Below, piece after piece: positions 8,431-16,367 of a DNA stretch of 64,000 nucleotides (position 1 is the stretch's first letter; each line of letters opens with the position of its first letter). The stretch is from Allobosea sp. (GTDB lineage Bacteria > Pseudomonadota > Alphaproteobacteria > Rhizobiales > Kaistiaceae): the NCBI GenBank assembly GCA_017307955.1, contig JAFKFV010000020.1:62001-126000 (forward strand), given 5' to 3'. A program made the position numbers and the translations under genes. The notes under the pieces were generated by a model that was given only the letters and a program-made list of their open reading frames with translations, did no database searches and had not been told where the DNA came from.

Positions 8431-9249
8431 TCAGCTCTCGACGACGAGCTCCGTCCGGTCGGCGGAGAACTGCGCATGGGTGTACTGGATGCGCCGGCCC
8501 TCGTCGTCGACATTGACGCTGTCGACGACGAGCAGCAGGCGGCCGGGCGCGAGATCGAGCAGCGTCGCCTCCTCGGCTGAGGCGGGGCGGGCGGAGATGC
8601 GCGTCTCGAGGCGGTGATAATCGGCGACGCCGCAGGCTGCGAGCGCCGGCGTGATGGCGCCATGCGTGCGATAGGCGTCGGCCAGTTCATTGAAGCGGGG
8701 CAGCGGGAAATAGCCGCTGCCGAAGGAGATCGGCGTCGCGTCGGCGAAGCGCAGCGTCTCGAGCCGCACGACGCTCGCGCCCTCTGCGATGCCGAGGCTG
8801 GCGGCGATGCGGGCATCGGCGGCGAGGATGGCGGTGGCGAGCAGCTTGCCGCCGGCTTCGCGGCCGGCGCGCGAGACGATCTCGGAGAAGCGCGTGCGCG
8901 GGCCGATCGGATAGCGGATCGGCTGCGCCTCGACAAAGGTGCCGCGGCCCTGCGTCGCCCGCACGAGGCCGCGTTGCGCGAGTTCGGCGAGGCCGCGCCG
9001 GACCGTGTGGCGGTTGACACCGAAGCGCGTCGCCAGCTGGCTTTCGGTCGGGAGCTGCGCGCCCGAGGCGAGGCGGCCGGCGCCGATCTCGGCGGCGAGC
9101 TCGTCGGCGATCTGCCGCCAGGCCGCGATGCCGCCGCCGCGCGAGAGGCCGCCGGATGAAGAACCGCCAACCGCGGCATCGGACTCGACGAAGCGAGGCT
9201 CGCTTTCGATCGGGACCGTCGTCATGAAATCGTCACTGGACTGGTTCAT
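8431..9249 (-). CDS. phnF: GntR/HutC-family transcriptional repressor PhnF
   Basis: A 272-residue regulator. After a poorly conserved N-terminal stretch of about 45 residues comes a winged helix-turn-helix (IADELAAEIGAGRLASGAQL ... FGVNRHTVRRGLAELAQRG) and a C-terminal UTRA ligand-binding domain. PhnF proteins repress phn genes and sense a phosphonate-related ligand or phosphate status. It is divergent to phnG, and the perfect palindrome just upstream of its start is the obvious operator for both directions. A TTG codon gives a longer frame but would run into the palindrome. The ATG at 9249 or an inner ATG (9225) is more likely. Confidence 0.9.
   Translation of the reverse strand: MNQSSDDFMTTVPIESEPRFVESDAAVGGSSSGGLSRGGGIAAWRQIADELAAEIGAGRLASGAQLPTESQLATRFGVNRHTVRRGLAELAQRGLVRATQGRGTFVEAQPIRYPIGPRTRFSEIVSRAGREAGGKLLATAILAADARIAASLGIAEGASVVRLETLRFADATPISFGSGYFPLPRFNELADAYRTHGAITPALAACGVADYHRLETRISARPASAEEATLLDLAPGRLLLVVDSVNVDDEGRRIQYTHAQFSADRTELVVES
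9219..9236 (+). promoter_or_regulatory. Weak Pho-box-like direct repeat upstream of phnG
   Basis: The 18 bases read TCGTCAT-GAAA-TCGTCAC: 7-base repeats spaced by 4, facing phnG, whose ATG is 65 bases downstream. Only about 10 of 14 positions match the Pho-box pattern, and the site sits inside the start of phnF. It is kept because it has the right layout and precedes the PhnF palindrome. Confidence 0.3.
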
Positions 9250-9253
9250 GGAG

Positions 9254-9273
9254 TTGTCTATACCATTAGACAA
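9254..9273. promoter_or_regulatory. Perfect inverted repeat, probable PhnF operator
   Basis: The sequence TTGTCTA-TACCAT-TAGACAA has perfect 7-base arms around a 6-base centre, and lies between the divergent phnF and phnG starts. The core resembles the TCTATACCA-type half sites described for PhnF repressors. Its position would block transcription of both genes when PhnF binds. Confidence 0.75.
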
Positions 9274-9300
9274 ATCGAAGCGGAAGCGGCGAGTGTGATC

Positions 9301-9837
9301 ATGACCCAGCGGGACAGCATCCGGTCCGTCGGAGCGGCGAACGCAGCGGGCGCGAGCGCCGCCCCGGCCGATGCGCGGCCCGATCCGGCCGCGGCGGGCG
9401 CAGGCATTGCCGCGCGGCAGGCGCTGATGGCCGCGACCGCCATGGCGCGTCGCGACGAACTCGAAGCCGCGCTCGCGAGCCTCGGGCCCGTGCCGGCGGC
9501 AAGCGCCCTCCGCGCGCCGGAAAGCGGCCTCGTGATGCTGCGCGGCCGGGCCGGCGGCGACGGGCGGCCGTTCAATCTCGGCGAGGCGACGGTGACGCGG
9601 GCGGCGATCCGCCTGGCCGACGGCCGCACCGGCTTCGCCTACCAGCTCGGCCGCGACGCCGCGAAGGCACGGCTCGCCGCCATTCTCGACGGGCTCGCGC
9701 AGGGCGCAGAGCGCGCGGCGGTCGAGGCGGCGCTCGCCCCGATCCGCGCACGCATCGCGGCGGAGGCCGAGACGAAGGCCCGCCGCGTCGCCGCGACGCG
9801 CGTCGACTTCTTCACCATGGTCCGCGGGGAGGACTGA
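9301..9837 (+). CDS. phnG: Phosphonate C-P lyase system protein PhnG
   Basis: A 178-residue subunit of the C-P lyase core complex (PhnGHIJ), which with PhnI displaces adenine of ATP by the phosphonate. The conserved part begins near residue 35 (RQALMAATAMARRDEL) and includes GRAGGDGRPFNLGEATVTR and a GRDAAKA motif near residue 120. The alanine-rich N-terminus of about 30 residues is extra relative to the 150-residue E. coli protein. The ATG at 9301 is preferred. A GTG two codons earlier is also possible. phnH begins 2 bases after the stop. Confidence 0.92.
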   Translation: MTQRDSIRSVGAANAAGASAAPADARPDPAAAGAGIAARQALMAATAMARRDELEAALASLGPVPAASALRAPESGLVMLRGRAGGDGRPFNLGEATVTRAAIRLADGRTGFAYQLGRDAAKARLAAILDGLAQGAERAAVEAALAPIRARIAAEAETKARRVAATRVDFFTMVRGED

Positions 9838-9839
9838 GC

Positions 9840-10439
9840 ATGCTTGCCGCCGACAGCACCGGCTTCGCCGATCCCGTCCTCGATGCGCAGTCGACTTTCC
9901 GCACGCTGATGGACGCCTTTGCGCGGCCGGGCAGCGTGCAGCGGCTTGCCCCGCGCCTCGTGCCGCCCGCCGGGCTCGCGATCGGCCTCGCCGCCGTTGC
10001 CCTGGCGCTCTGCGACCATGAGACGGCGGTCTGGCTCGATCCGCCGCTCGCCGCCGACCGCGAGGTCGCCGCCTATCTCGCCTTCCATACCGGTGCGGGG
10101 CTCACGACAGATCCGCGCGAGGCGGCCTTCGCGCTCGTCTCCGACCTCGCCGCGCTGCCGCCGTTCGGCAGCTTCTCCGTCGGCGACGATGCCTATCCCG
10201 ACCGCTCGACGACGATCGTCGCCGCGGTGTCGGGGCTTGCGGAAGCCGGCGCGCTTCGCCTGGCCGGGCCCGGCATCGACGGCGAGCGGCAGCTCGGCGT
10301 CGCGCCATGGCCGGCGCACCTTACGGGTGAACTCGCGGAGAACCGGGCGCTGTTCCCGCGCGGCGTCGATCTCGTCCTGGTCGCGCCACAGGCGGTGGCG
10401 GCGCTGCCCCGCACCACCCGCATCGTGGAGGCCCGCTGA
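9840..10439 (+). CDS. phnH: Phosphonate C-P lyase system protein PhnH
   Basis: A 199-residue protein of usual family length. It has the N-terminal segment GFADPVLDAQSTFRTLMDAFARPG, by which PhnH is easily recognised, and a C-terminal region ending in PRTTRIVEAR. PhnH is a PLP-transferase-like fold without cofactor that forms part of the C-P lyase core. It is translationally coupled to neighbours: 2 bases after phnG, and its stop codon shares a base with the phnI start (TGATG). Confidence 0.93.
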   Translation: MLAADSTGFADPVLDAQSTFRTLMDAFARPGSVQRLAPRLVPPAGLAIGLAAVALALCDHETAVWLDPPLAADREVAAYLAFHTGAGLTTDPREAAFALVSDLAALPPFGSFSVGDDAYPDRSTTIVAAVSGLAEAGALRLAGPGIDGERQLGVAPWPAHLTGELAENRALFPRGVDLVLVAPQAVAALPRTTRIVEAR

Positions 10440-11533
10440 TGTATGTCGCGGTGAAGGGCGGCGAGGCCGCCATCGACAATGCCCATGCGCTCCTCGCCCA
10501 TGAGCGGCGCGGCCCGGAAGAGATCGCCGAGATCGCGCCGGAGCAGATCGAGCATCAGCTGGCGCTCGCCGTCGACCGCGTGATGGCCGAGGGCTCGCTC
10601 TATGATCCGGCGCTGGCGGCGCTCGCCATCAAGCAGGCGCGAGGCGACCTGATCGAGGCGATCTTCCTCGTCCGCGCCTTCCGCACGACGCTGCCGCGCT
10701 TCGGCGCCTCCAAGCCGCTGGACACGGCGGCGATGGCGATCGAGCGGCGTATTTCCGCGACCTTCAAGGATCTGCCCGGCGGGCAGGTGCTCGGCCCGAC
10801 CTTCGATTATACGCACCGGCTGATCGACTTCATGCTCGCAGCCGGCGTCGCGCCACCGGCCCCGGCCGAGGCGCCGGCCGAGACTTCCGCCGTGCCGCGC
10901 GTCACCGACCTTCTCGGCGGCGAGGATCTGATCGAGCGCGAGGCGGCGGAGGCGGGGGAGCCGGTCGGCGACCTGACGCGCGAGCCGCTCGACTTCCCGG
11001 CCGATCGCGACCTGCGCCTGCAGGCGCTGGCGCGCGGCGACGAGGGCTTCCTGCTGGCGCTCGGCTATTCGACGCAGCGCGGCTTCGGCCGCACGCATCC
11101 CTTCGTCGGCGAGATCCGCTTCGGCGAGGTGATGGCGGAATTCGTGCCGGAGGAGCTCGGCTTCGCCGTGCCGCTCGGCCCGGTGGCGCTCACCGAATGC
11201 CAGATGGTCAACCAGTTCCACGGCTCGGCCGAGCGGCCGCCGCAGTTCACGCGCGGCTATGGCCTCGTCTTCGGCCAGAGCGAACGCAAGTCGATGTCGA
11301 TGTCGCTGGTCGACCGCGCGCTCCGGACGCGGGAATTCGGCGAGGACGTGGTGGCGCCGGCGCAGGACGAGGAATTCGTGCTCTCGCATTGCGACAACGT
11401 CCAGGCGACCGGCTTCGTCGAGCATCTGAAGCTGCCGCATTACGTGGATTTCCAGGCCGAGCTCGGCCTCGTCCGGATGATGCGCGCCGAGCATGCGGCC
11501 ACACGGGCGGAGATGAAGGAGGCGGCGGAATGA
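10439..11533 (+). CDS. phnI: Phosphonate C-P lyase system protein PhnI (nucleosidase component)
   Basis: A 364-residue protein. It starts with the family pattern MYVAVKGGEAAIDNAH and contains the conserved RGDLIEAIFLVRAFRTTLPR region, the LGYSTQRGFGRTHPF motif, and near the C-terminus the histidine-bearing LSHCDNVQATGFVEHLKLPHYVDF segment. PhnI carries the nucleosidase activity that attaches the phosphonate to ribose from ATP or GTP. It overlaps phnH by one base and phnJ by four (ATGA). Length agrees with E. coli PhnI (354). Confidence 0.94.
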   Translation: MYVAVKGGEAAIDNAHALLAHERRGPEEIAEIAPEQIEHQLALAVDRVMAEGSLYDPALAALAIKQARGDLIEAIFLVRAFRTTLPRFGASKPLDTAAMAIERRISATFKDLPGGQVLGPTFDYTHRLIDFMLAAGVAPPAPAEAPAETSAVPRVTDLLGGEDLIEREAAEAGEPVGDLTREPLDFPADRDLRLQALARGDEGFLLALGYSTQRGFGRTHPFVGEIRFGEVMAEFVPEELGFAVPLGPVALTECQMVNQFHGSAERPPQFTRGYGLVFGQSERKSMSMSLVDRALRTREFGEDVVAPAQDEEFVLSHCDNVQATGFVEHLKLPHYVDFQAELGLVRMMRAEHAATRAEMKEAAE

Positions 11534-12600
11534 GCGCTTCGGATGCTGAAACGAAGGCCCCCACCCCGACCCTCCCCCGCAAGGGGGGAGGGAGTGGCGC
11601 CGCGACTGATGGCGATGACTGGATCTCTCCGGTACTGAAGGACAATCGAGCCGGCACGGCGGAAGAACCCTCCCCCCTTGCGGGGGAGGGCAGGGTGGGG
11701 GACTTGCGTTCACGCGGAGCCACTGCCACCGGCTACAATTTCGCTTATCTCGACGAGCAGACGAAGCGGATGATCCGGCGAGCGATCCTGAAGGCGATCG
11801 CCATTCCGGGCTATCAGGTGCCGTTCGCCAGCCGAGAGATGCCGATGCCCTATGGCTGGGGTACGGGCGGCGTGCAGGTGACGGCGGCGGTGATCGGGCC
11901 GGACGACGTGCTGAAGGTCATCGACCAGGGCTCGGACGATACGACCAATGCGGTCTCGATCCGCAAGTTCTTCGCCAAGACGGCCGGCGTCGCGACGACG
12001 ACGAAGACGGCCGAGGCGTCGATCATCCAGACGCGCCACCGCATTCCCGAGACGCCGCTTACCGAGGGGCAGGTGCTCGTCTTCCAGGTGCCGATCCCCG
12101 AGCCGCTGCGCTACCTCGAGCCGCGCGAGACGGAGACGCGGCGGCTGCATGCGCTCGCCGATTACGGCCTCATGCATGTGAAGCTCTACGAGGACATCGC
12201 GCGGCATGGCCATATCGCGACCACCTATGACTATCCGGTCGAGGTAGCGGGCCGCTATGTGATGAACCCCTCGCCGACGCCGAAATTCGACAATCCCAAG
12301 ATGCACCGCTCGCCGGCGCTGCAGCTCTTCGGCGCCGGGCGCGAGAAGCGCATCTATGCCGTGCCGCCGCACACCGATGTGGTGAGCCTCGACTTCGAGG
12401 ATCATCCCTTCGAGGTGCAGCGCTTCGACAAGCCCTGCGCGCTCTGCGGCGCGAACAATGTCTATCTCGACGAGGTGGTGCTCGACGATCGCGGCGGCCG
12501 CATGTTCGTCTGTTCGGACAGCGATTTCTGCACCTCGCGGCGCGAGGCCGGCCATCGCGGCGAGATGGCGGCCGATCCGGCGGGGGCGGGGCGGCCATGA
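11530..12600 (+). CDS. phnJ: Carbon-phosphorus lyase PhnJ with an in-frame repeat-element insertion
   Basis: A 356-residue radical-SAM enzyme that cleaves the C-P bond. The catalytic core is intact. The cysteines follow the CX2CX21CX5C pattern (Cys303, 306, 328, 334), and the glycyl-radical glycine equivalent is Gly94 in IPGYQVPF. Both are shifted by exactly 62 residues from E. coli PhnJ (Gly32, Cys241 onward), so the extra length is all N-terminal. About 48 of those residues are encoded by a palindromic repeat (11558-11701) whose translation includes TPTLPRKGGG and SPLAGEGRVGDL. Conserved sequence resumes at about residue 68 (TGYNFAYLDEQTKRM). The start overlaps the phnI stop (ATGA). The insertion is open and a multiple of three, so the protein is probably made. 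Confidence 0.93.
   Translation: MSASDAETKAPTPTLPRKGGGSGAATDGDDWISPVLKDNRAGTAEEPSPLAGEGRVGDLRSRGATATGYNFAYLDEQTKRMIRRAILKAIAIPGYQVPFASREMPMPYGWGTGGVQVTAAVIGPDDVLKVIDQGSDDTTNAVSIRKFFAKTAGVATTTKTAEASIIQTRHRIPETPLTEGQVLVFQVPIPEPLRYLEPRETETRRLHALADYGLMHVKLYEDIARHGHIATTYDYPVEVAGRYVMNPSPTPKFDNPKMHRSPALQLFGAGREKRIYAVPPHTDVVSLDFEDHPFEVQRFDKPCALCGANNVYLDEVVLDDRGGRMFVCSDSDFCTSRREAGHRGEMAADPAGAGRP
11558..11701. repeat. Palindromic repeat element inside phnJ
   Basis: Two GC-rich arms about 30 bases long, near-complementary to each other (CCCCCACCCCGACCCTCCCC against its inverse near 11680-11701), flank an 80-base centre. Each arm also folds on itself (CCCCCGCAAGGGG type). The core ACCCCGACCCTC..CCCGCA..GGGAGGG is the same family as the intergenic element at 35606-35723 and the half element at 45115-45150. 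As delimited it is 144 bases, 48 codons, and it keeps the phnJ frame. The exact ends are approximate. Confidence 0.8.
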
Positions 12601-13079
12601 CCGGTCTGACGCTTCGAAAGGCGGTCGAGGCCGACCTGCCGGCGCTGCTGGAACTCTACGGCCAGCCGAGCTTCAACAATGGCCACGTCGTCTCGCTCGA
12701 GGAAGCACAGGCGATCTTCGCCCGTTTCGCGGCCTATCCGGATTACGCCACCTATCTCGCCGAGCGCGACGGGCGCGTGGTCGGGACCTTCGCGCTGATG
12801 GTCATCGACAATATCGCCCATTGGGGGACGCCGACGGCGCTCGTCGAGAATGTAGTGGTTGCCGAAGGCGAGCAGGGCGGCGGCATCGGCCGCTGGATGA
12901 TGCGGCGCGCTTTTGTGCTCGCGGCCGGGAAGGGCGCCTACAAGGTAGCGCTCTCCTCGAACATCCGCTCCGAAAAGGCGCATCGTTTCTACGAGAGCCT
13001 CGGCTTCGAGAAATATGGCTACAGCTTCCGCCTCGATCCGCTGCCGGATCTCGGCGAGGACGAGGAGGACGCGGCATGA
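12597..13079 (+). CDS. GNAT-family acetyltransferase inside the phn operon (PhnO-like by position)
   Basis: A 160-residue single-domain GNAT protein. It has the VENVVVAEGEQGGGIGRWMM acetyl-CoA pyrophosphate-binding motif near residues 83-102 and the KAHRFYESLGFEKYGYSF motif B near 130. It overlaps phnJ upstream and phnK downstream by four bases each, so it is certainly part of the operon. E. coli PhnO, also a small GNAT, acetylates aminoalkylphosphonates. This protein could do the same or detoxify 1-aminophosphonates, but similarity in the substrate half is too low to assign it. It has an acidic C-terminal tail. Confidence 0.85.
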   Translation: MTGLTLRKAVEADLPALLELYGQPSFNNGHVVSLEEAQAIFARFAAYPDYATYLAERDGRVVGTFALMVIDNIAHWGTPTALVENVVVAEGEQGGGIGRWMMRRAFVLAAGKGAYKVALSSNIRSEKAHRFYESLGFEKYGYSFRLDPLPDLGEDEEDAA

Positions 13080-13852
13080 ACGACGCCCCGCTGCTCACGG
13101 CCCGCGGTCTTTCCAAGCATTACGGCCCGCGCATCGGCTGCGAAGCCGTGTCCTTCGATCTCTACGAGGGCGAGGTGCTGGCCGTGGTCGGCGAATCCGG
13201 CTCCGGCAAGTCGACGCTCCTCAAGCTGCTCGCGACCGAGACGCCGCCCACCGCTGGAAGCGTGCACTACCGGATGCGCGACGGCGCGGTGCGCGATCTC
13301 TTCGCGCTCACCGAGGCCGAGCGGCGCTTCCTGCTGCGCACCGACTGGGGCTTCGTGCGCCAGGACGCCCGCGAGGGGCTGCGCATGAGCGTCTCGGCCG
13401 GCGGCAATGTCGGCGAGCGGCTGATGGCGGTCGGCGAGCGGCATTATGGCCGTATCCGCGGCACGGCGATCGACTGGCTGGGCCGCGTGGAGATCGACGG
13501 CGACCGCATCGACGACCTGCCGCGCGACTTCTCCGGCGGCATGCGCCAGCGCCTGCAGATCGCGCGCAATCTTGTGACGCATCCGCGCCTCGTCTTCATG
13601 GACGAGCCGACCTCGGGCCTCGACGTCTCGGTGCAGGCGCGGCTGCTCGATCTCCTGCGCGGGCTGGTCGCCGAACTCGGCCTCGCGGTCATCATCGTCA
13701 CGCATGACCTCGCGGTGGCGCGGCTGCTGTCGCACCGGATCATGGTCATGCGCCATGGCCGCGTGATCGAGACCGGGCTCACCGACCAGGTGCTCGACGA
13801 TCCCAGCGAGGCCTATACCCAGCTTCTCGTCTCATCGGTGCTCGCAGCATGA
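13076..13852 (+). CDS. phnK: Phosphonate C-P lyase system ATP-binding protein PhnK
   Basis: A 258-residue ABC-type ATPase without a matching permease. Walker A is GESGSGKST (39-47), the signature is FSGGMRQR, Walker B is LVFMDEP and the switch is VTHD. The segment WGFVRQDAREGLRMSVSAGGN is characteristic of PhnK, which docks on the C-P lyase core. The longer upstream frame only shadows the GNAT gene. The ATG overlaps the GNAT stop (ATGA), and the stop overlaps phnL. Confidence 0.94.
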   Translation: MNDAPLLTARGLSKHYGPRIGCEAVSFDLYEGEVLAVVGESGSGKSTLLKLLATETPPTAGSVHYRMRDGAVRDLFALTEAERRFLLRTDWGFVRQDAREGLRMSVSAGGNVGERLMAVGERHYGRIRGTAIDWLGRVEIDGDRIDDLPRDFSGGMRQRLQIARNLVTHPRLVFMDEPTSGLDVSVQARLLDLLRGLVAELGLAVIIVTHDLAVARLLSHRIMVMRHGRVIETGLTDQVLDDPSEAYTQLLVSSVLAA

Positions 13853-14556
13853 CCGAACCTCTCGTCAGCCTTTCCGGCGTCGCCAAGTCCTTCACGCTGC
13901 ATCTGCGCGACGGCATGCGCATCCGCGTCGTCGACAATGTCTCCTTCGCGGCGCGGCCGGGCGAATGCGTTGTGCTCGGCGGACCGTCGGGCGCCGGCAA
14001 GTCGTCCATCCTCAAGATGATCTACGGCAACTACCGCTGCGACACAGGCACGATCGCCGTGCGCGACGGCGCGGAGATCGTCGATGTCGCGAAGGCGGAG
14101 CCGCGCCGCATCCTGGCGCTGCGCGCCCATGTCATGGGCTATGTCAGCCAGTTCCTGCGCGTCATCCCGCGCGTCTCGGCGCTCGATATCGTCGCCGCCT
14201 CGGCGGCGGAGAGCGGCCTTGGCCGGCAGGACGCCTGGTGCCGCGCCGAGCGGCTGCTGACGCTGCTCAATGTTCCCGAGCGGCTGTGGAGCCTGCCGCC
14301 CGGCACCTTTTCCGGTGGCGAACAGCAGCGGGTGAACATTGCCCGTGGCCTTGCGCCCGATCGGCCGCTATTGCTGCTCGACGAGCCGACAGCCTCGCTC
14401 GACGCCGCGAATCGGGCCGTCGTCGTCCGCCTGATCGAGGAAAAGAAGAAGGCCGGCGTCGCGATCGTCGGCATCTTCCATGACGAGGATGTGCGCGACA
14501 AGGTCGCCGACCGCGTCATCGACATGGCCGCCTTCGCCACCGAAAAGGCGGCTTGA
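13849..14556 (+). CDS. phnL: Phosphonate C-P lyase system ATP-binding protein PhnL
   Basis: A 235-residue ABC-type ATPase, second of the PhnK-PhnL pair that binds the C-P lyase complex. Walker A is GGPSGAGKSS (44-53), the signature is FSGGEQQRVNI and Walker B is LLLLDEPTASLD. The stretch VMGYVSQFLRVIPRVSALDIV is typical of PhnL. The start overlaps phnK by four bases. A 76-base gap with a hairpin separates it from phnM, the longest gap within this operon. Confidence 0.94.
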   Translation: MTEPLVSLSGVAKSFTLHLRDGMRIRVVDNVSFAARPGECVVLGGPSGAGKSSILKMIYGNYRCDTGTIAVRDGAEIVDVAKAEPRRILALRAHVMGYVSQFLRVIPRVSALDIVAASAAESGLGRQDAWCRAERLLTLLNVPERLWSLPPGTFSGGEQQRVNIARGLAPDRPLLLLDEPTASLDAANRAVVVRLIEEKKKAGVAIVGIFHDEDVRDKVADRVIDMAAFATEKAA

Positions 14557-14575
14557 ACGCATTGAGTTAAGACCC

Positions 14576-14604
14576 GCCGCGCCCCGATTCCCCCTTGGCG
14601 CGGC
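14576..14604 (+). terminator. Intercistronic hairpin between phnL and phnM
   Basis: Arms GCCGCGCC and GGCGCGGC form a perfect 8-bp stem with a 13-base loop. There is no T run after it, so full termination is unlikely. It may mark a processing site between the complex genes and phnMN. Confidence 0.4.
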
Positions 14605-14632
14605 TGCCAGCATCGGACCGAAGAGCGCCGCG

Positions 14633-15784
14633 ATGACCGACCCGAAGAGCTATGTGATCGAGAATGCCCGGCTGGTGCTCCCCGACCGCGTCGTCGAGGA
14701 GGGCTGGCTGGCCGTGGATGACGGCCGCATCGCCGAGATCGGCGAGGGCAAGGCGCCGGAGCGCGGCATCGACCTTTCGGGCGACCATCTGATCCCCGGC
14801 CTCGTCGAACTGCACACCGATCACCTCGAAAGCCATTTCTCGCCGCGCCCGCATGTGCGCTGGCATGCGCTCGCCTCGGTGATGGCCTATGACGCGCAGA
14901 TCGCCGCAGCCGGCATCACCACGGTGTTCGATTCGCTCCGGGCCGGTTCCGACATCGACATCAAGTCGATCGGCGCCGACCTGCAGGCGCTGGCCGATGC
15001 CGTCGACCAGGCGCGTCGGACGGGCCATCTTCGCGCCGATCACCGCACCCATATCCGCTGCGAGATCGCGACGCCGGACGTCATCGAGCATCTGGAAACG
15101 CTCATGGAGCGCCATCCGGTGCATCTCATGTCGCTGATGGACCACACGCCCGGCCAGCGCCAGTTCCGCGACCTCGAAACGTGGCGGCGCTTCTATATCC
15201 GCCGCAAGGATGTCTCCGAGGCACATGTCGACCAGCTGATCGGCCAGCGGCTGGAACTGCACACTCTCTATGCCAAGGAACACCGGGCGAAGCTGATCGA
15301 GATCGCCGGCCGCGCCGGCGCGGTGCTTGCCAGCCATGACGACGCCACCGCCGAGCATGCCGCCGAGGCGGCGCGCGAGGGCGTCGCCGTCGCCGAATTC
15401 CCGACCACGGTGGAGGCGGCCGAGGCGCTGCACGAGGCCGGCATCGTCGTGATGATGGGCGGGCCGAACATCGTCCGCGGCGGCTCGCATTCCGGCAATG
15501 TCGCGGCCGAGGAACTGGCCCGCGCCGGGCTGCTCGACATCCTCTCCTCGGACTATGTGCCGGCGAGCCTCCTGATGTCCGCCTTCGAGCTGCCGCGCCG
15601 GGCGGCGAATATCGACCTTCCGACCGCAATCCGCGCCGTCACCAAGGCGCCGGCCGAGGCGACGGGGCTCGGTGACCGCGGCGCGCTGGAGGCCGGCAAG
15701 CGCGCCGATCTCGTGCGCGTCCATCTCGTCGAGACGACGCCGATCGTGCGCCAGGTCTGGCGCGAAGGCAGCCGCGTGTCGTGA
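14633..15784 (+). CDS. phnM: Alpha-D-ribose 1-methylphosphonate 5-triphosphate diphosphatase PhnM
   Basis: A 383-residue amidohydrolase-superfamily enzyme that removes pyrophosphate from the ribose-phosphonate triphosphate intermediate. Metal-binding residues are seen in ELHTDHLESHFSPRP near residues 58-72, ASHDDATAEHAAEA around residue 240 and SSDYVP near 305. The GGPNIVRGGSHSGN motif is also typical. The length agrees with E. coli PhnM (378). The start MTDPKSY follows the phnL gap. An upstream extension of the frame is not conserved-looking. phnN starts 8 bases downstream. Confidence 0.95.
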   Translation: MTDPKSYVIENARLVLPDRVVEEGWLAVDDGRIAEIGEGKAPERGIDLSGDHLIPGLVELHTDHLESHFSPRPHVRWHALASVMAYDAQIAAAGITTVFDSLRAGSDIDIKSIGADLQALADAVDQARRTGHLRADHRTHIRCEIATPDVIEHLETLMERHPVHLMSLMDHTPGQRQFRDLETWRRFYIRRKDVSEAHVDQLIGQRLELHTLYAKEHRAKLIEIAGRAGAVLASHDDATAEHAAEAAREGVAVAEFPTTVEAAEALHEAGIVVMMGGPNIVRGGSHSGNVAAEELARAGLLDILSSDYVPASLLMSAFELPRRAANIDLPTAIRAVTKAPAEATGLGDRGALEAGKRADLVRVHLVETTPIVRQVWREGSRVS

Positions 15785-15791
15785 GGGCGAC

Positions 15792-16367
15792 ATGACTGGT
15801 GCCCTCGTCGCCATCGTCGGCCCGAGCGGCGCCGGCAAGGACACGCTGATCGCCCATGCCAGGGCGGCGCTTTCGGCGCGCGCGGAGTTCCACTTCGCAC
15901 GCCGGCTCGTCACCCGGGCGGCCAATGCCTTCGAGGATCACGACACGATCGACGTTGCCGCCTTCGACGCCGCCGCGGCATCGGGCGCCTATGCGCTCTG
16001 CTGGCGGGCGCACGGCCTCGGCTATGCGCTCGGTGGCGACGTCTCGGAGGCGATCCGGGCCGGGCGCGTCGTCATTTGCAATCTCTCGCGCGGGGCGCTG
16101 CCCGAGGCGCGGTCCCGCTTCCAGCGGATGAGCGTCGTCGAGATCACGGCGCCCTCGGAGGTCCTCGCCGCCCGCCTTGCCGCGCGCGGCCGCGAAACGC
16201 CGCAGTCGATCGCCGAGCGGCTCCGGCGCGAGAGCGCCTTTTCAGGCCTCAGGGCCGACTGCGTGATCGTCAACGACCGCCCGGTCGCGGAGACCGGCGC
16301 TGCGCTCGTCGCACATCTCGAAAGTGTGGCGCGTGAGGCGGCGCTCAGCGCAGCCGCTTCGCCATGA
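15792..16367 (+). CDS. phnN: Ribose 1,5-bisphosphokinase PhnN
   Basis: A 191-residue guanylate-kinase-like P-loop enzyme that phosphorylates ribose 1,5-bisphosphate to PRPP, linking phosphonate breakdown to nucleotide synthesis. The P-loop is GPSGAGKDT (10-18), with the aspartate in place of serine as in E. coli PhnN. The RRLVTR segment near residue 40 and the lid region RGRETPQSIAERLRRE near 135 also fit. It is the last gene of the operon. Its 3' end overlaps the convergent acetyltransferase gene by 23 bases, with no terminator visible between. phnP is not present. Confidence 0.93.
   Translation: MTGALVAIVGPSGAGKDTLIAHARAALSARAEFHFARRLVTRAANAFEDHDTIDVAAFDAAAASGAYALCWRAHGLGYALGGDVSEAIRAGRVVICNLSRGALPEARSRFQRMSVVEITAPSEVLAARLAARGRETPQSIAERLRRESAFSGLRADCVIVNDRPVAETGAALVAHLESVAREAALSAAASP

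Noticed and set aside
11530..11735. Interpretation of the phnJ 5' region as a frameshift or pseudogene
   Set aside because: The extra DNA keeps the frame, the start overlaps the phnI stop as expected for this operon, and all catalytic residues are present with a constant offset.
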